A DNA stretch of 64,000 nt, taken from NCBI RefSeq assembly GCF_900110605.1, contig NZ_FOFI01000002.1, positions 124,001 to 188,000 on the forward strand, read 5' to 3'. The notes under the pieces are model-generated. The model was not told the origin of the DNA. It saw nothing but the letters and a program-made list of their open reading frames with translations, and ran no database searches. Below, one piece after another: positions 54,372-63,205 of this stretch. The translations under genes and the position numbers were made by a program. Each line of letters starts with the position of its first letter. Position 1 is the stretch's first letter. This stretch comes from Epilithonimonas lactis. Lineage in GTDB: Bacteria > Bacteroidota > Bacteroidia > Flavobacteriales > Weeksellaceae.

Positions 54372-55631
54372 CTACAATTCTCCGGTGGCTGCTGCTGCTG
54401 TATCTTTCTCATTGCCTCCTGCAGGATTCATCGTTTTGTTGAATTTTTCCAATTCTAAAGGAAAATCCTCAAACAATCCTGACAGTGATAGAGCGGAATA
54501 AACCTTACCGGAATATTTGTTTCCTATTGCAATGATGGTCACTTTCGATTTCAGAAGATGGGCAAAAACTGAATTGGTCCCGTGCCACCAACCGTTGTGA
54601 TAGGTGAGTTTTTCGCCGTTATCAAAATTCTTCATTCGGAAGCCTAAGCCGTAATTGTTGACGCCTTTTTTCTCGTTGCTGTAAGGTTCAAAGATCTTGG
54701 CTGCCAGTTCGGGTTTCAGGAAATCTTTGGAATATAGTGCGACAGAAAAATTAAGCAAGTCTCGTGGCGTCGTGTAAACGTTTTTGTCTCCGTAAATCAG
54801 ATCCAGCTTATCTAATGGGTAAAGTCTGTAACCACTGAAAAATGATTGAGACGCTGTCGGAATATCTTTCTTTTGGAAGATGTAAGTGTGATTCATCTTC
54901 AAAGGTTTGAAGACGATCTCCTGCATGGCTTCTGGGAAAGGTGTTGCAGTAACTTTTTCAACAATGAGTGCGAGAAGTGCAAAATTGGTATTGCAATACA
55001 TAAATCCCGTGTTGGACATCTTTGCAAGATCCGGCTTGTACTTGATGAGCATATCCAGCACATCCTGATTGGTAAGAAATTCTTTTTTAAGTTCTTCCGG
55101 CGCAGGTTTTATGCCTTGATCGAAATGTTCGTATTTTGGAAGTCCACTTCTTTGTGACAAAAGACTGAAAACGGTAATGTCAGTGTATGGGAATTTGGGG
55201 AAAAATTTGGTCAGGTTGTCTTCTAGTTTCAGTTTGCCAGCGTCGATCAGCTTCAGAACGGCCATTGCGGTCATCGTTTTGCTGACGGAAGCCACGTGAA
55301 GTGCTGTGTTCTCATCGATTGGCATTTGTTTGCCTTCTCTACCAAATCCTCGGTACTGCTCGAAGATGATCTTGTTTCCTTTTGCAACGAGAACACCGCC
55401 ACTCAGATCGCCTTGTTCCCAGATCTTTTGATAATAATTATTGATTTTCGGTAGAATATTTGGCTTTTCCAACAAGACCGATTCTTCTGGTGTGAAGACT
55501 TTTTCTAGATCGACGTTCCCATAATTTGGAAATTTTGATTTCTCTACATTGTTTTCCTTCTCCGTTTTTTTGCTGCAAGATACTATTGACAATACAACTA
55601 AAACCGGGGCAATTACTTTTCTAAAATTCAT
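54372..55631 (-). CDS. serine hydrolase lipoprotein, class C beta-lactamase / D-Ala-D-Ala peptidase family
   Basis: This 419-residue protein has a lipoprotein signal (lipobox SIVSC, C19 from the ATG at 55631) and the beta-lactamase-fold motifs: S115-V-S-K118 (nucleophile and general base), Y212-C-N214 (YxN) and the third motif HNGWWHGTN around residue 352. Members are DD-peptidases, esterases or class C-like enzymes; sequence does not show lactamase activity. The C-terminal tail GGNEKDTAAAATGEL is low-complexity. The ATG at 55631 is used rather than a TTG 9 bases upstream. It stands alone and ends at the repeat island. Confidence 0.85.
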   Translation of the reverse strand: MNFRKVIAPVLVVLSIVSCSKKTEKENNVEKSKFPNYGNVDLEKVFTPEESVLLEKPNILPKINNYYQKIWEQGDLSGGVLVAKGNKIIFEQYRGFGREGKQMPIDENTALHVASVSKTMTAMAVLKLIDAGKLKLEDNLTKFFPKFPYTDITVFSLLSQRSGLPKYEHFDQGIKPAPEELKKEFLTNQDVLDMLIKYKPDLAKMSNTGFMYCNTNFALLALIVEKVTATPFPEAMQEIVFKPLKMNHTYIFQKKDIPTASQSFFSGYRLYPLDKLDLIYGDKNVYTTPRDLLNFSVALYSKDFLKPELAAKIFEPYSNEKKGVNNYGLGFRMKNFDNGEKLTYHNGWWHGTNSVFAHLLKSKVTIIAIGNKYSGKVYSALSLSGLFEDFPLELEKFNKTMNPAGGNEKDTAAAATGEL

Positions 55632-55882
55632 TATATCCAAACTTCTTTAAGTTTCGCAAGTTAACATAAAATGAAATTTTGACCGAGTGGAATTATCTTA
55701 ACATTTGTTAAATATGAAGTAGTTCTTCTAAATGTTCCATATTAAGATATAGATTTTATAGTTGATTATAATTTCAAATCAAATTCAAAAAAAATAGAAA
55801 TTGGCACGGATTTTTTTTCTGAGCTCAAATTTTTCGAATCAATTAGAAATGCAAAATGAGCCTATACTGATTTTGCGTATGT

Positions 55883-57565
55883 TTAGTTTTTAATAAATTT
55901 CTGAGAAATGATTCTGCCCTCTTTAGTCATTGCTGATATGATGTAACTACCTTTTGGGAAATTTGCAAGGTTGACAGATTTTGCCACTTCTGAAATTCGT
56001 TTCACTTCCCTTCCCGATAAATCTGTGATCTTAATATTGCTAACCTCTTCTGAAAAATGCAGAATATCTTTTACTGGATTTGGAAATATACTAAATAATG
56101 CTTTTTGATTTTCACTTACAGCCAAATAGATACAGTTGACATTGTACGTTGCGGTGGCATCTTTGATCCAGCTAAGGTTTGACTGAGCATGAGGGATACT
56201 ATTCACCTCGATGCACTTGAGTTTGGGATTGGCATCAGCATACATTGTTGAAAAATTTAATATATCCCCCGTTTTGAGACTAAGTTTAGTTAATGCATTA
56301 TTTCTACAATTTAAACTTTTTAAATTCGAAAGACCATTCACATTGATACTTGTAAGCTGATTATTATGACACACTACAAAAGTTAATCCATAAACATTAC
56401 CAAAATTCAAACTTGACAACAAATTGTCATTACAAATAAGAGACACTAAACTGTTATTTTTGCTTACATCCAAATCAGTTAGTTTATTAAAATCACAATA
56501 GAGACTTTGTAAAACACTATTCTTGCTAATATCCAAACTCGCTAATTCATTAGATTTGCACAATAGATTTTTTAGAACGGTACAATTCTTTACATCCAAG
56601 CTCACTAGTTTATTATCCTTACAATCCAGATCGGTCAACGCTTTATTTCCAGTCACATTCAAATTTGTCAATTGATTCGAATTACACTTTAGACTTACTA
56701 ATGCTGTACTTTTGCTTAAATCCAAAGTTGTTAATCTGTTATTAAAACATTCTACTACATTTAATAAAACATTACGACTGAGATCCAAATGTGTTAATTG
56801 GTTATTATTACACTTTAATCTTCTCAGATTTGTACTCTTGTTTACATCGAAACTACTTAATTGATTAAAAGAACAATACAATTCTGATAATGCGGGATTT
56901 TTGCTCACATCCAGGCTAGTTAAATTATTAGTAGAACATTCCAAATAATTCAAAGAAGGTTGTATACTAAAATCTAGATTATTAATTTTGTTTGATGAAC
57001 AATCTACATACACTAATGCCTTATTCTTGCTCAAATCGAGGGTGGCAATTTGATTGGACGAACAAGAGAGTGTAGATATTAATGTATTCTTAGTGAGATC
57101 CAAGCTTGTGAGTTGGGTATTATTACATTCCAAATGTTGTAGTGCAGTATTCTTACTTAAATCCAAATTCTTTAATGGATTCCCACTAACCCTGATATGG
57201 GTGAGAGCAGTATTATGACTTAAATCCAAATTGGTGATCTTGCTATCAAGACAACTTAGAGAAACTAATGCAGTATTTTGGCTTAGATCCAAACTGGTCA
57301 GGGAAATATAATTACAGGTTAGTCCTGTAATTTTTTTAAAAACTTCAATACCAGCAAGGGAGGTAATAGCTCTTGTACCACTAGCATTTATTGAACCCGT
57401 AAACACTTCTGCTTCTGACAGTTGGATCTCAGAGTCGCCATTGGTATTAAGTGCACTATTGCGAAGCAATGCATCCTTGAAGTTGGCATCTGGAATTTCA
57501 ACGACTTGTGCAAAGACACAATTGGCTAGCACCAATAACAATAGAAAATAAAAGTTTCGTATCAT
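55883..57565 (-). CDS. secreted cysteine-ladder leucine-rich repeat protein with T9SS sorting domain
   Basis: This 560-residue protein has a signal peptide (residues 1-19, FA|Q), a short cap VVEIPDANFKDALLRNSALN, and then about 17 repeats of 21 residues with the pattern (x)LxxLDLSKNTALxxLxCxxN. All but one of the first 16 carry a cysteine at the same place (for example LQHLECNN, LVSLKCNS, LTDLDCKD), giving a buried cysteine ladder along the solenoid. A type A T9SS sorting domain follows (FSIFPNPVKDILHFSEE to ISQKFIKN). The regular pattern indicates a single LRR spiral; the ligand is unknown. Such proteins occur in many Bacteroidota. Confidence 0.87.
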   Translation of the reverse strand: MIRNFYFLLLLVLANCVFAQVVEIPDANFKDALLRNSALNTNGDSEIQLSEAEVFTGSINASGTRAITSLAGIEVFKKITGLTCNYISLTSLDLSQNTALVSLSCLDSKITNLDLSHNTALTHIRVSGNPLKNLDLSKNTALQHLECNNTQLTSLDLTKNTLISTLSCSSNQIATLDLSKNKALVYVDCSSNKINNLDFSIQPSLNYLECSTNNLTSLDVSKNPALSELYCSFNQLSSFDVNKSTNLRRLKCNNNQLTHLDLSRNVLLNVVECFNNRLTTLDLSKSTALVSLKCNSNQLTNLNVTGNKALTDLDCKDNKLVSLDVKNCTVLKNLLCKSNELASLDISKNSVLQSLYCDFNKLTDLDVSKNNSLVSLICNDNLLSSLNFGNVYGLTFVVCHNNQLTSINVNGLSNLKSLNCRNNALTKLSLKTGDILNFSTMYADANPKLKCIEVNSIPHAQSNLSWIKDATATYNVNCIYLAVSENQKALFSIFPNPVKDILHFSEEVSNIKITDLSGREVKRISEVAKSVNLANFPKGSYIISAMTKEGRIISQKFIKN

Positions 57566-57770
57566 AATGAACTAATTTAATAAACTGATTTACAACTACT
57601 TTATTTGAAAAATATTACGATGAAAAATATTTGGTAAATGTAGTTCATTCGAGATGAGTACACAACACATTGCCACATACTATGTTTTTTCTAACCTTTT
57701 TATGCAATAAATATGAAATATATCCTCTAAGTTGTCTCAAGAAAGTAACAAATCATTAAAAGATAATTGA

Positions 57771-58703
57771 CTACGATTTGAAATCAGCTAAAATTTTATC
57801 TACAATCACCTGAGCCAATTTGATTTTGCTTTGATGTGTCCATCCTCCGATGTGTGGCGTAACAATCACTTTTTCAGAATCTAATAGGAATCGCAAATCT
57901 TGATTTTCTACTTCGAGATTTTCAAAAGAAGATTTTTCATATTCTAAAACATCCAGACAAGCACCGAGAACTTTACCGCTTTGAATCGCTTCTACTAAAG
58001 CTTTAGTTTTCAGATTTTTCCCACGGGCCGTATTGACGAAGTAGAAATTCTTTTCCATTTTTGAAATGAAGTTTTCATCGATCAGATAATTTGTTTCATT
58101 GGTCAAAGGAATGTGAAGGCTTAAAATATCGGCTCTTTTTTGAAGCTCATCCAAGGAAACCTGCGTGGCAAATTCATCAGAAAGACCTGGCAAAATATCG
58201 TGGAAAATGACCTCAACACCAAAACCAGAAAGTCTCTTAGCAGTTGCCTTTCCCATATTTCCGTAACCAATGATGCCGAAAGTTTTGCCTAGCAGTTCAT
58301 CGCCTCGGTTTTCCTCACGTTTCCAAATCCCATTCTTCACCTCGTTGGAAGCAATGAATAGTCTGTTCATCAAGATCAACAACATCCCGACAACGTGTTC
58401 CGCCACAGAGTCGCGGTTGCCTTCTGGGGAATTGATCAGCTTGATGTTTAATTTTTCGGTAGTTTCGATATCAATATTTTCCATTCCTGCGCCTACTCTA
58501 GCAATGAATTTGAGATGAGAAGCCTTGATTAGGAAATTCTTGTCCAATGGAATTCTGCTTCGGATAATGATGCCTTCGTAATCCTGTATCTTTTCCAACA
58601 CCTCATCATAAGTTGAAATGTGGTCTTCTTCTACCACAAAGCCTTTAGCAGTAAGTTGTTCAGAAATGAGAGGATGATTTTTATCGAGCTGAAGGATTTT
58701 CAT
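57771..58703 (-). CDS. D-isomer specific 2-hydroxyacid dehydrogenase
   Basis: This 310-residue cytoplasmic enzyme reduces 2-keto acids or oxidises D-2-hydroxy acids with NAD(P). The Rossmann motif is GIIGYGNMGKATAKRL (about residues 143-158). Catalytic residues visible are R (ARVGAGMENID region and NTARG), E in LDVLEYE, and H in VTPHIGG. It resembles phosphoglycerate dehydrogenase-like proteins but lacks the regulatory ACT domain of full-length SerA, so the substrate is undecided. The ATG at 58703 is the first. The gene lies 61 bases downstream of the thioesterase gene on the same strand, with a terminator between them. Confidence 0.87.
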   Translation of the reverse strand: MKILQLDKNHPLISEQLTAKGFVVEEDHISTYDEVLEKIQDYEGIIIRSRIPLDKNFLIKASHLKFIARVGAGMENIDIETTEKLNIKLINSPEGNRDSVAEHVVGMLLILMNRLFIASNEVKNGIWKREENRGDELLGKTFGIIGYGNMGKATAKRLSGFGVEVIFHDILPGLSDEFATQVSLDELQKRADILSLHIPLTNETNYLIDENFISKMEKNFYFVNTARGKNLKTKALVEAIQSGKVLGACLDVLEYEKSSFENLEVENQDLRFLLDSEKVIVTPHIGGWTHQSKIKLAQVIVDKILADFKS

Positions 58704-58726
58704 TGTATGTTGATAAAATTAGATGT

Positions 58727-58751
58727 AAAAAAAGGGCTAATGAAAGCCCGT
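58727..58751 (-). terminator. terminator of the acyl-CoA thioesterase gene
   Basis: On the minus strand GGGCTTTCATTAGCCC forms a small hairpin followed by seven T residues, just past the stop codon of the gene upstream. Confidence 0.75.
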
Positions 58752-58764
58752 TTATATTTGATGA

Positions 58765-59283
58765 TTATTCTCCTAAGAACAATTTTTTGAGTTCCACAGA
58801 ATCAGTCGGTTTCATTCTTCCGGAAAGGATCAATGACAATTCTTTTCTTCTCAACGCTGCTTCATAGCGTTCTATTTCCAAGTCTGTTTCTGGTTCTATA
58901 TGAGGAATCGGAATCGGTCGATTGAACTCGTCCACCGCTACGAAAGTGTAGATCCCAGTGTTGGTGTGTGTTTTTGTCTGATTGATCGGATCGTCCAACC
59001 AAACATCTACATAGATCTCCATCGACGTAGAAAATGCTCTGGAAACTTTGGATTCCAAAACCACAATTCCACCTTCTGGAATAGGATGATTGAAAGAAAC
59101 GTGATTTACAGAAGCTGTTACAACACGTCTTTCGCAATGTCTGGTCGCTGAGATCGAAGCTGCGCGATCCATTCTTGACAACAGCTCGCCTCCGAAAAGA
59201 TTTCTTAATGAATTGGTTTCGTTGGGCAGGACGATGTTCGTCATTACCGTAAGGCTATCTATTGGTTTTTTGGATTTTTGCAT
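58765..59283 (-). CDS. acyl-CoA thioesterase, hotdog fold
   Basis: This 172-residue protein has the hexameric hotdog thioesterase layout: NETNSLRNLFGGELLSRMDRAASISATRHC (parts: GGELLSRMDRAASISATRHC), TASVNHVSFNHPIPEGGIVV and the strand KVSRAFSTSMEIYVDVW. Such enzymes hydrolyse medium- to long-chain acyl-CoA and control fatty acid pools. It overlaps the 3' end of the HU-CCDC81 gene by 29 bases (59255-59283), so they may be co-transcribed. The ATG at 59283 matches the family N-terminus. Confidence 0.86.
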   Translation of the reverse strand: MQKSKKPIDSLTVMTNIVLPNETNSLRNLFGGELLSRMDRAASISATRHCERRVVTASVNHVSFNHPIPEGGIVVLESKVSRAFSTSMEIYVDVWLDDPINQTKTHTNTGIYTFVAVDEFNRPIPIPHIEPETDLEIERYEAALRRKELSLILSGRMKPTDSVELKKLFLGE

Positions 59284-59935
59284 TCGTTGTTGGTTTTATA
59301 CTATCTATTTTAGTTGAGTCTTGTTTGGGAATTGTCAGAACTTTCTTTGGTTCAGCTTTCTTGACCATCTTTTGAGTCGGGATCTTTGATGATCTTCCGA
59401 ATATCAATTGTTGATCCCCGAAAAAAAACAGAGAAACAATTCCTAATATCACAATTCCCAAGAATGTCCAAATGACATTTTTATTAAAGGCATAATGATC
59501 AGAAACAATATTTTTCTTTGGAAACGTCTTCTTCAAGGTTTGCAGGTTGATGGCTTCCAATCCGAACACATCATCTGCATGGTCCGTCATTTTAATGAGC
59601 CTATTATCATTATCCAGTTTGAATTGTCCTAGATTTTCCAGATAAAGATGATTGTCAGCCTGCAATTTTTGGAACCATTTCGCAATCTCATTCTTCAGAT
59701 CCATCTGAACTATAAATAGATTGGAATTGGTAACTTCAGAAATATACTTGGCCAGTTGATTATTTAACACCGATGGTTGGTACTGGAACTTCACGACCTC
59801 TTTTGGCGGTGTGATGATAGAATTTGCCGCATCGATCTTCGCAGATTCTTTGGTAAGTTCGAAAACGCCAAGATCTGGGACTTCTGCCTTGTGATGCTTC
59901 AGAAGATATTGATATATATGATGTTCAAAATTCAT
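59255..59935 (-). CDS. HU-CCDC81 domain membrane protein
   Basis: This 226-residue protein has two tandem CCDC81-type prokaryotic HU domains (about residues 1-70, MNFEHHIYQYLLKHHKAEVP and LGVFELTKESAKID; and about 72-130, NLFIVQMDLKNEIAKWFQKL and YLENLGQFKLD), then one membrane segment (about 156-175, NVIWTFLGIVILGIVSLFFF) and a short lysine-rich tail. Similar proteins in Bacteroidota often end with a SPOR domain and act at division; that domain is absent here. It lies upstream of and overlaps the thioesterase gene. The ATG at 59935 is used rather than a TTG 9 bases upstream. Confidence 0.75.
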   Translation of the reverse strand: MNFEHHIYQYLLKHHKAEVPDLGVFELTKESAKIDAANSIITPPKEVVKFQYQPSVLNNQLAKYISEVTNSNLFIVQMDLKNEIAKWFQKLQADNHLYLENLGQFKLDNDNRLIKMTDHADDVFGLEAINLQTLKKTFPKKNIVSDHYAFNKNVIWTFLGIVILGIVSLFFFGDQQLIFGRSSKIPTQKMVKKAEPKKVLTIPKQDSTKIDSIKPTTNAKIQKTNR

Positions 59936-59976
59936 TTGGCACAAAACTACATAATTTTTGAGGTTGTAGAAAATAT

Positions 59977-60004
59977 AAAAGGCTGCTTTTTACGGCAGCC
60001 TTTC
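59977..60004 (-). terminator. hairpin after the 60029 gene
   Basis: AAAAGGCTGC pairs with GGCAGCCTTT; on the minus strand it is followed by TTTTATATTTTC, suited to terminate the small T9SS gene. Confidence 0.75.
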
Positions 60005-60028
60005 GAAATTGATATGAATAATTAAGGT

Positions 60029-60703
60029 CTAGTTTGCAAACTTTACAACTTCTGAAACATTGTTACCAGAAATCTGAACCAAGAATAATCCTTTTTGATT
60101 AAGATTAAGGTCAATCGGATTTCCGTTGGCGTTTGCTTTCATTGTTTTGATCACTTTTCCACCAAAGTCATAAACTGTAAGGTCTATGTTTCCTTTTGCT
60201 GATGTGAATAGTTTTCCAGCTGCAACCTGCGATTTTGCTTTGCCATTGCTAGCATCCGAAACTGCCAAAGTTGTCAACGTTGTTGGTCCTTGGATAGAAG
60301 AATCTACCGATTGTTTTGATGCACCGTTTTGCATATCTTTAAAAACAATTCCTACCTTTTGAACAGTTGTACCTGCAGCCACTGTATTGTTGCTATTAGT
60401 AAAGGTTTTTGTATTTAAATCAATCGTTCCTACGTAAGCACCAGCTACAGAATCCCAATTCATTGTAACAGTTGAATTGCTCCAGGCATCATCGAAAGAG
60501 GTACCTGCGGAGTTGTCTGCAGTTGTGATCCAAGTATGAACATAAAAAGTTGGAACTTCAAATCCTGGATCGTAGAACGAATAGTCATTGGCAGCGCCAT
60601 AGGTCAATTTGAAAACACCCGGGCTAGTGATTTGGGTAGTAAGTTGTGCCGATACAGCAACACTCGCAACTAAAGCAAGTGCTAAAGAATAAATTTTTCT
60701 CAT
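60029..60703 (-). CDS. small secreted protein with T9SS type sorting domain
   Basis: This 224-residue protein has a signal peptide (MRKIYSLALALVASVAVSA|Q), a single beta-rich domain (about 22-150, with TWITTADNSAGTSFDDAWSN, a carbohydrate-binding-module-like look) and a C-terminal sorting domain of the FNF/K type (VYDFGGKVIKTMKANANG to VSEVVKFAN). The sorting domain is less classical than the others here because it lacks the FPNP motif. The binding role is a guess. A promoter is not evident. Confidence 0.7.
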   Translation of the reverse strand: MRKIYSLALALVASVAVSAQLTTQITSPGVFKLTYGAANDYSFYDPGFEVPTFYVHTWITTADNSAGTSFDDAWSNSTVTMNWDSVAGAYVGTIDLNTKTFTNSNNTVAAGTTVQKVGIVFKDMQNGASKQSVDSSIQGPTTLTTLAVSDASNGKAKSQVAAGKLFTSAKGNIDLTVYDFGGKVIKTMKANANGNPIDLNLNQKGLFLVQISGNNVSEVVKFAN

Positions 60704-60863
60704 TATTGTTAATTTTTAAGGTCTATATAAAGCCATCCAAATACTTCTCACAAAAGCAATTTGAACTGTCTGTAAAACTAACATTAATTTTTTATTAACA
60801 AATAAAAATCTAACTTTTCAACTATAAAACACTTTAATAAACTGATTATCAATTATAAAAAAT

Positions 60864-62966
60864 TTAATTTATCTTAATAGAAACCCCAAACATGAAGTTA
60901 ATTCCGGCCTGAGCGAAGTAATACGGTCCACTAAAACCATTGTTGACATACTTAGTATCTGTGAAATTATTTAATAAGAATCTCAAAACGACTTCATTTT
61001 TTGCCAGAGGTAATTTATAGGAAACATTAAAATCTGGAACCAAATAATCCTCTAATTGGTTTACTTTGTCGCCGGAATTATCCAAGAATTGCTTACCAAC
61101 ATATTGCGCAGTCACTCCCACGTTGAAATCTTTAAATGGAGAATATGTGACATTTCCATTCGCAATCACATTGGGAGAAAAGGAAATATCTGTTTTTCCA
61201 TAATTCACCAGACCTTCATCGGTCTCGGAGATGAATTCTTTATTTTTATTAGAACTCAAAGTCGTGTTTGCAGACAGCTGCAATTTGTCCGAAAGTTTTG
61301 CTAAAACACCCAACTCAATTCCTGCTCTGTAACTTTTCCCGCTATTGGTTCTGATGAACTCGCCGACATTGTTGATCTGACCATTCAAAACCAATTGGTC
61401 TTCGTAATACATATAATAGGCATTTGCCGTAAATGCCACTTTCCCCACTTGCTTCTCCAATCCAGCTTCGAAGTCATGAAGCGTTTCTGCCTTCGTATCA
61501 GGATTTGCGAAAAGATCATCACGATTTGGTTCGCGGTGCGCATTGGCATAGGAAAGAAATATTTTTCCGTTTCCGATATTATAGTTAACACCAGCTTTCG
61601 GATTGAAGAACGTCCATTTTCTGTCCAGGTCTGCACCTTCAGAATCGCCAGCCAATTGGATCTTTGTATCATAATCGATATTCCTCAACTGAAGATCTCC
61701 GAAGATCTCAAATTGCCCCAACTTATAGATCGCTTTTGCAAAACCCGAAACTTCATTTTTAATCGAACGGTTTCTGTAATATTCCGACTCCTGAATTTGT
61801 GGAAAGAAAACGCCCGTCACATTTCCAAAGTGCTTTCCGTAATACTGATTGGCAACGGCACCGACATTCAGATCGAGGTTTCCTAGTTTACCATACAAAG
61901 TGGAGATTACACCGTAGAAATCATTGTCCAGCCATTTTTTTCTGATAAAATCCGAATATTCTTCCTCCGTACCATTGACCGCTTGGTTGGGCAAACTGTA
62001 TCTCGCGAACGGATCACCTTGTTTATAATTCTCATAGAATCCTTTTCCTTTGGTGTAATGCGCCGTGGTCTCGAGTTTCCACGCGTCAGAAAAACGTTGG
62101 TTCCATAGGAATTGATAATGATTTTGTCTGTAATTGTCGGTCTCATTATCATAATACCCTGTGATGTTTTCCCAATTTGCATCGTAGATCGCTCCGGAAT
62201 AATTGAATCTCGGATTCGTCTCCCAAGTGGCCTTATCGATTCCATTCCACGCTTGGTACGTTTTTTCTTTACCTCCGAATGCCAAAAACCTCAACTCTGT
62301 ATTTTTCTCTTGGAACAAAGCGGAGAAGTTATAGGAATGCAGATCAGAAAAAGCCCTGTCAATAAAACCATCAGAATGGATGTGCGTGTACCTTCCCATC
62401 ACAGACAATCGGTTTTTCCAGAACTTCCCGGAATTGACCTCAGCCGAATATTTGTAGGTATTGAACGAGCCATAAGAATCATCCGTTCTCACAGAAAATG
62501 TATCCGAAGGATCTCTGGAAATGACATTGACGCTCGCTCCAAAGGCCGAAACACCGTTGGACGAACTTCCCACACCACGCTGAATCACAATTTGGGAGGC
62601 CGAGCTGGTCAAATCCGGAACATTCACAAAAAAAGTACCCTGCGATTCGGAATCATTATAAGGAACGCCATTCAACATTACATTGATACTTGTTCCAGCC
62701 GTTCCTCTGATCCTTAAACCTGTGTAACCTACACCATTTCCTGCGTCGGAAGTAGAGATGACGGACATTTGGTTTTTCAAAAGTATTGGCAGATCTTGGC
62801 CAAGATTCTTATCCGCAAGTTCCTTATCAACATTGATAATGGATTTAGCGACCGGCGTTCGTTTGGTGAATTCTACAGCTTTAATGCTTGTAACTTGTAC
62901 AGAATCTGTAGTTTGTGAAAAATAAAATGGAGCAATGAACACTCCTAAAAAAAGTAAACCTTTCAT
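60864..62966 (-). CDS. TonB-dependent outer membrane receptor, probably for thiamine
   Basis: This 700-residue receptor has a signal peptide (KGLLFLGVFIAPFYFSQ), a plug domain (about 30-150; PILLKNQMSVISTSDAGNG, GLRIRGTAGTSINVMLNGVP and QIVIQRGVGSSSNGVSAFGA), and a 22-strand barrel ending AGINFMFGVSIKIN. There is no N-terminal CarboxypepD_reg domain, so it is not SusC-like. The ATG at 62966 is chosen since it starts the signal peptide; the frame runs to 63092. A TPP riboswitch precedes it at 63104-63174, which makes uptake of thiamine or a thiamine precursor the most likely job. A ligand cannot be proven from the sequence. Confidence 0.85.
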   Translation of the reverse strand: MKGLLFLGVFIAPFYFSQTTDSVQVTSIKAVEFTKRTPVAKSIINVDKELADKNLGQDLPILLKNQMSVISTSDAGNGVGYTGLRIRGTAGTSINVMLNGVPYNDSESQGTFFVNVPDLTSSASQIVIQRGVGSSSNGVSAFGASVNVISRDPSDTFSVRTDDSYGSFNTYKYSAEVNSGKFWKNRLSVMGRYTHIHSDGFIDRAFSDLHSYNFSALFQEKNTELRFLAFGGKEKTYQAWNGIDKATWETNPRFNYSGAIYDANWENITGYYDNETDNYRQNHYQFLWNQRFSDAWKLETTAHYTKGKGFYENYKQGDPFARYSLPNQAVNGTEEEYSDFIRKKWLDNDFYGVISTLYGKLGNLDLNVGAVANQYYGKHFGNVTGVFFPQIQESEYYRNRSIKNEVSGFAKAIYKLGQFEIFGDLQLRNIDYDTKIQLAGDSEGADLDRKWTFFNPKAGVNYNIGNGKIFLSYANAHREPNRDDLFANPDTKAETLHDFEAGLEKQVGKVAFTANAYYMYYEDQLVLNGQINNVGEFIRTNSGKSYRAGIELGVLAKLSDKLQLSANTTLSSNKNKEFISETDEGLVNYGKTDISFSPNVIANGNVTYSPFKDFNVGVTAQYVGKQFLDNSGDKVNQLEDYLVPDFNVSYKLPLAKNEVVLRFLLNNFTDTKYVNNGFSGPYYFAQAGINFMFGVSIKIN

Positions 62967-63103
62967 TCTTAAAAAAATTTTGTTTGTTAAAATTATTTTA
63001 GAATAAAAGGGGCGACTATAGATATAAATGATGAATGATAGTTGATAAATGATTCTTCTGCAGATGATCAAGTATCGTTGATGATTTATCATTTATAATG
63101 ATG

Positions 63104-63174
63104 TATCCCTAAACAGCATTATCTGTTCCAGGTTCATTGGGTATAATCTCAGCTTGTTACAGCACCCCTTAAAT
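63104..63174 (-). ncRNA. TPP riboswitch (THI element)
   Basis: On the minus strand the conserved aptamer blocks occur in order: GGGGTGC, GCTGAGA, ATACCCAATGAACCTG, GGAACAGATAATGCTG and TTTAGGGAT. This is the standard TPP (thiamine pyrophosphate) aptamer. About 138 bases separate it from the receptor ATG; they contain TGATAAAT and ATTTATCA words that could pair as an expression platform. It should lower receptor expression when TPP is plentiful. Confidence 0.93.
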
Positions 63175-63205
63175 TTCTGACTGCGAAATTACAAATATTT
63201 TTGAA

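Noticed and set aside
62112-62717. Open frame of 201 codons on the plus strand
   Set aside because: It is antisense to the TonB receptor and has low-complexity composition without a family match.
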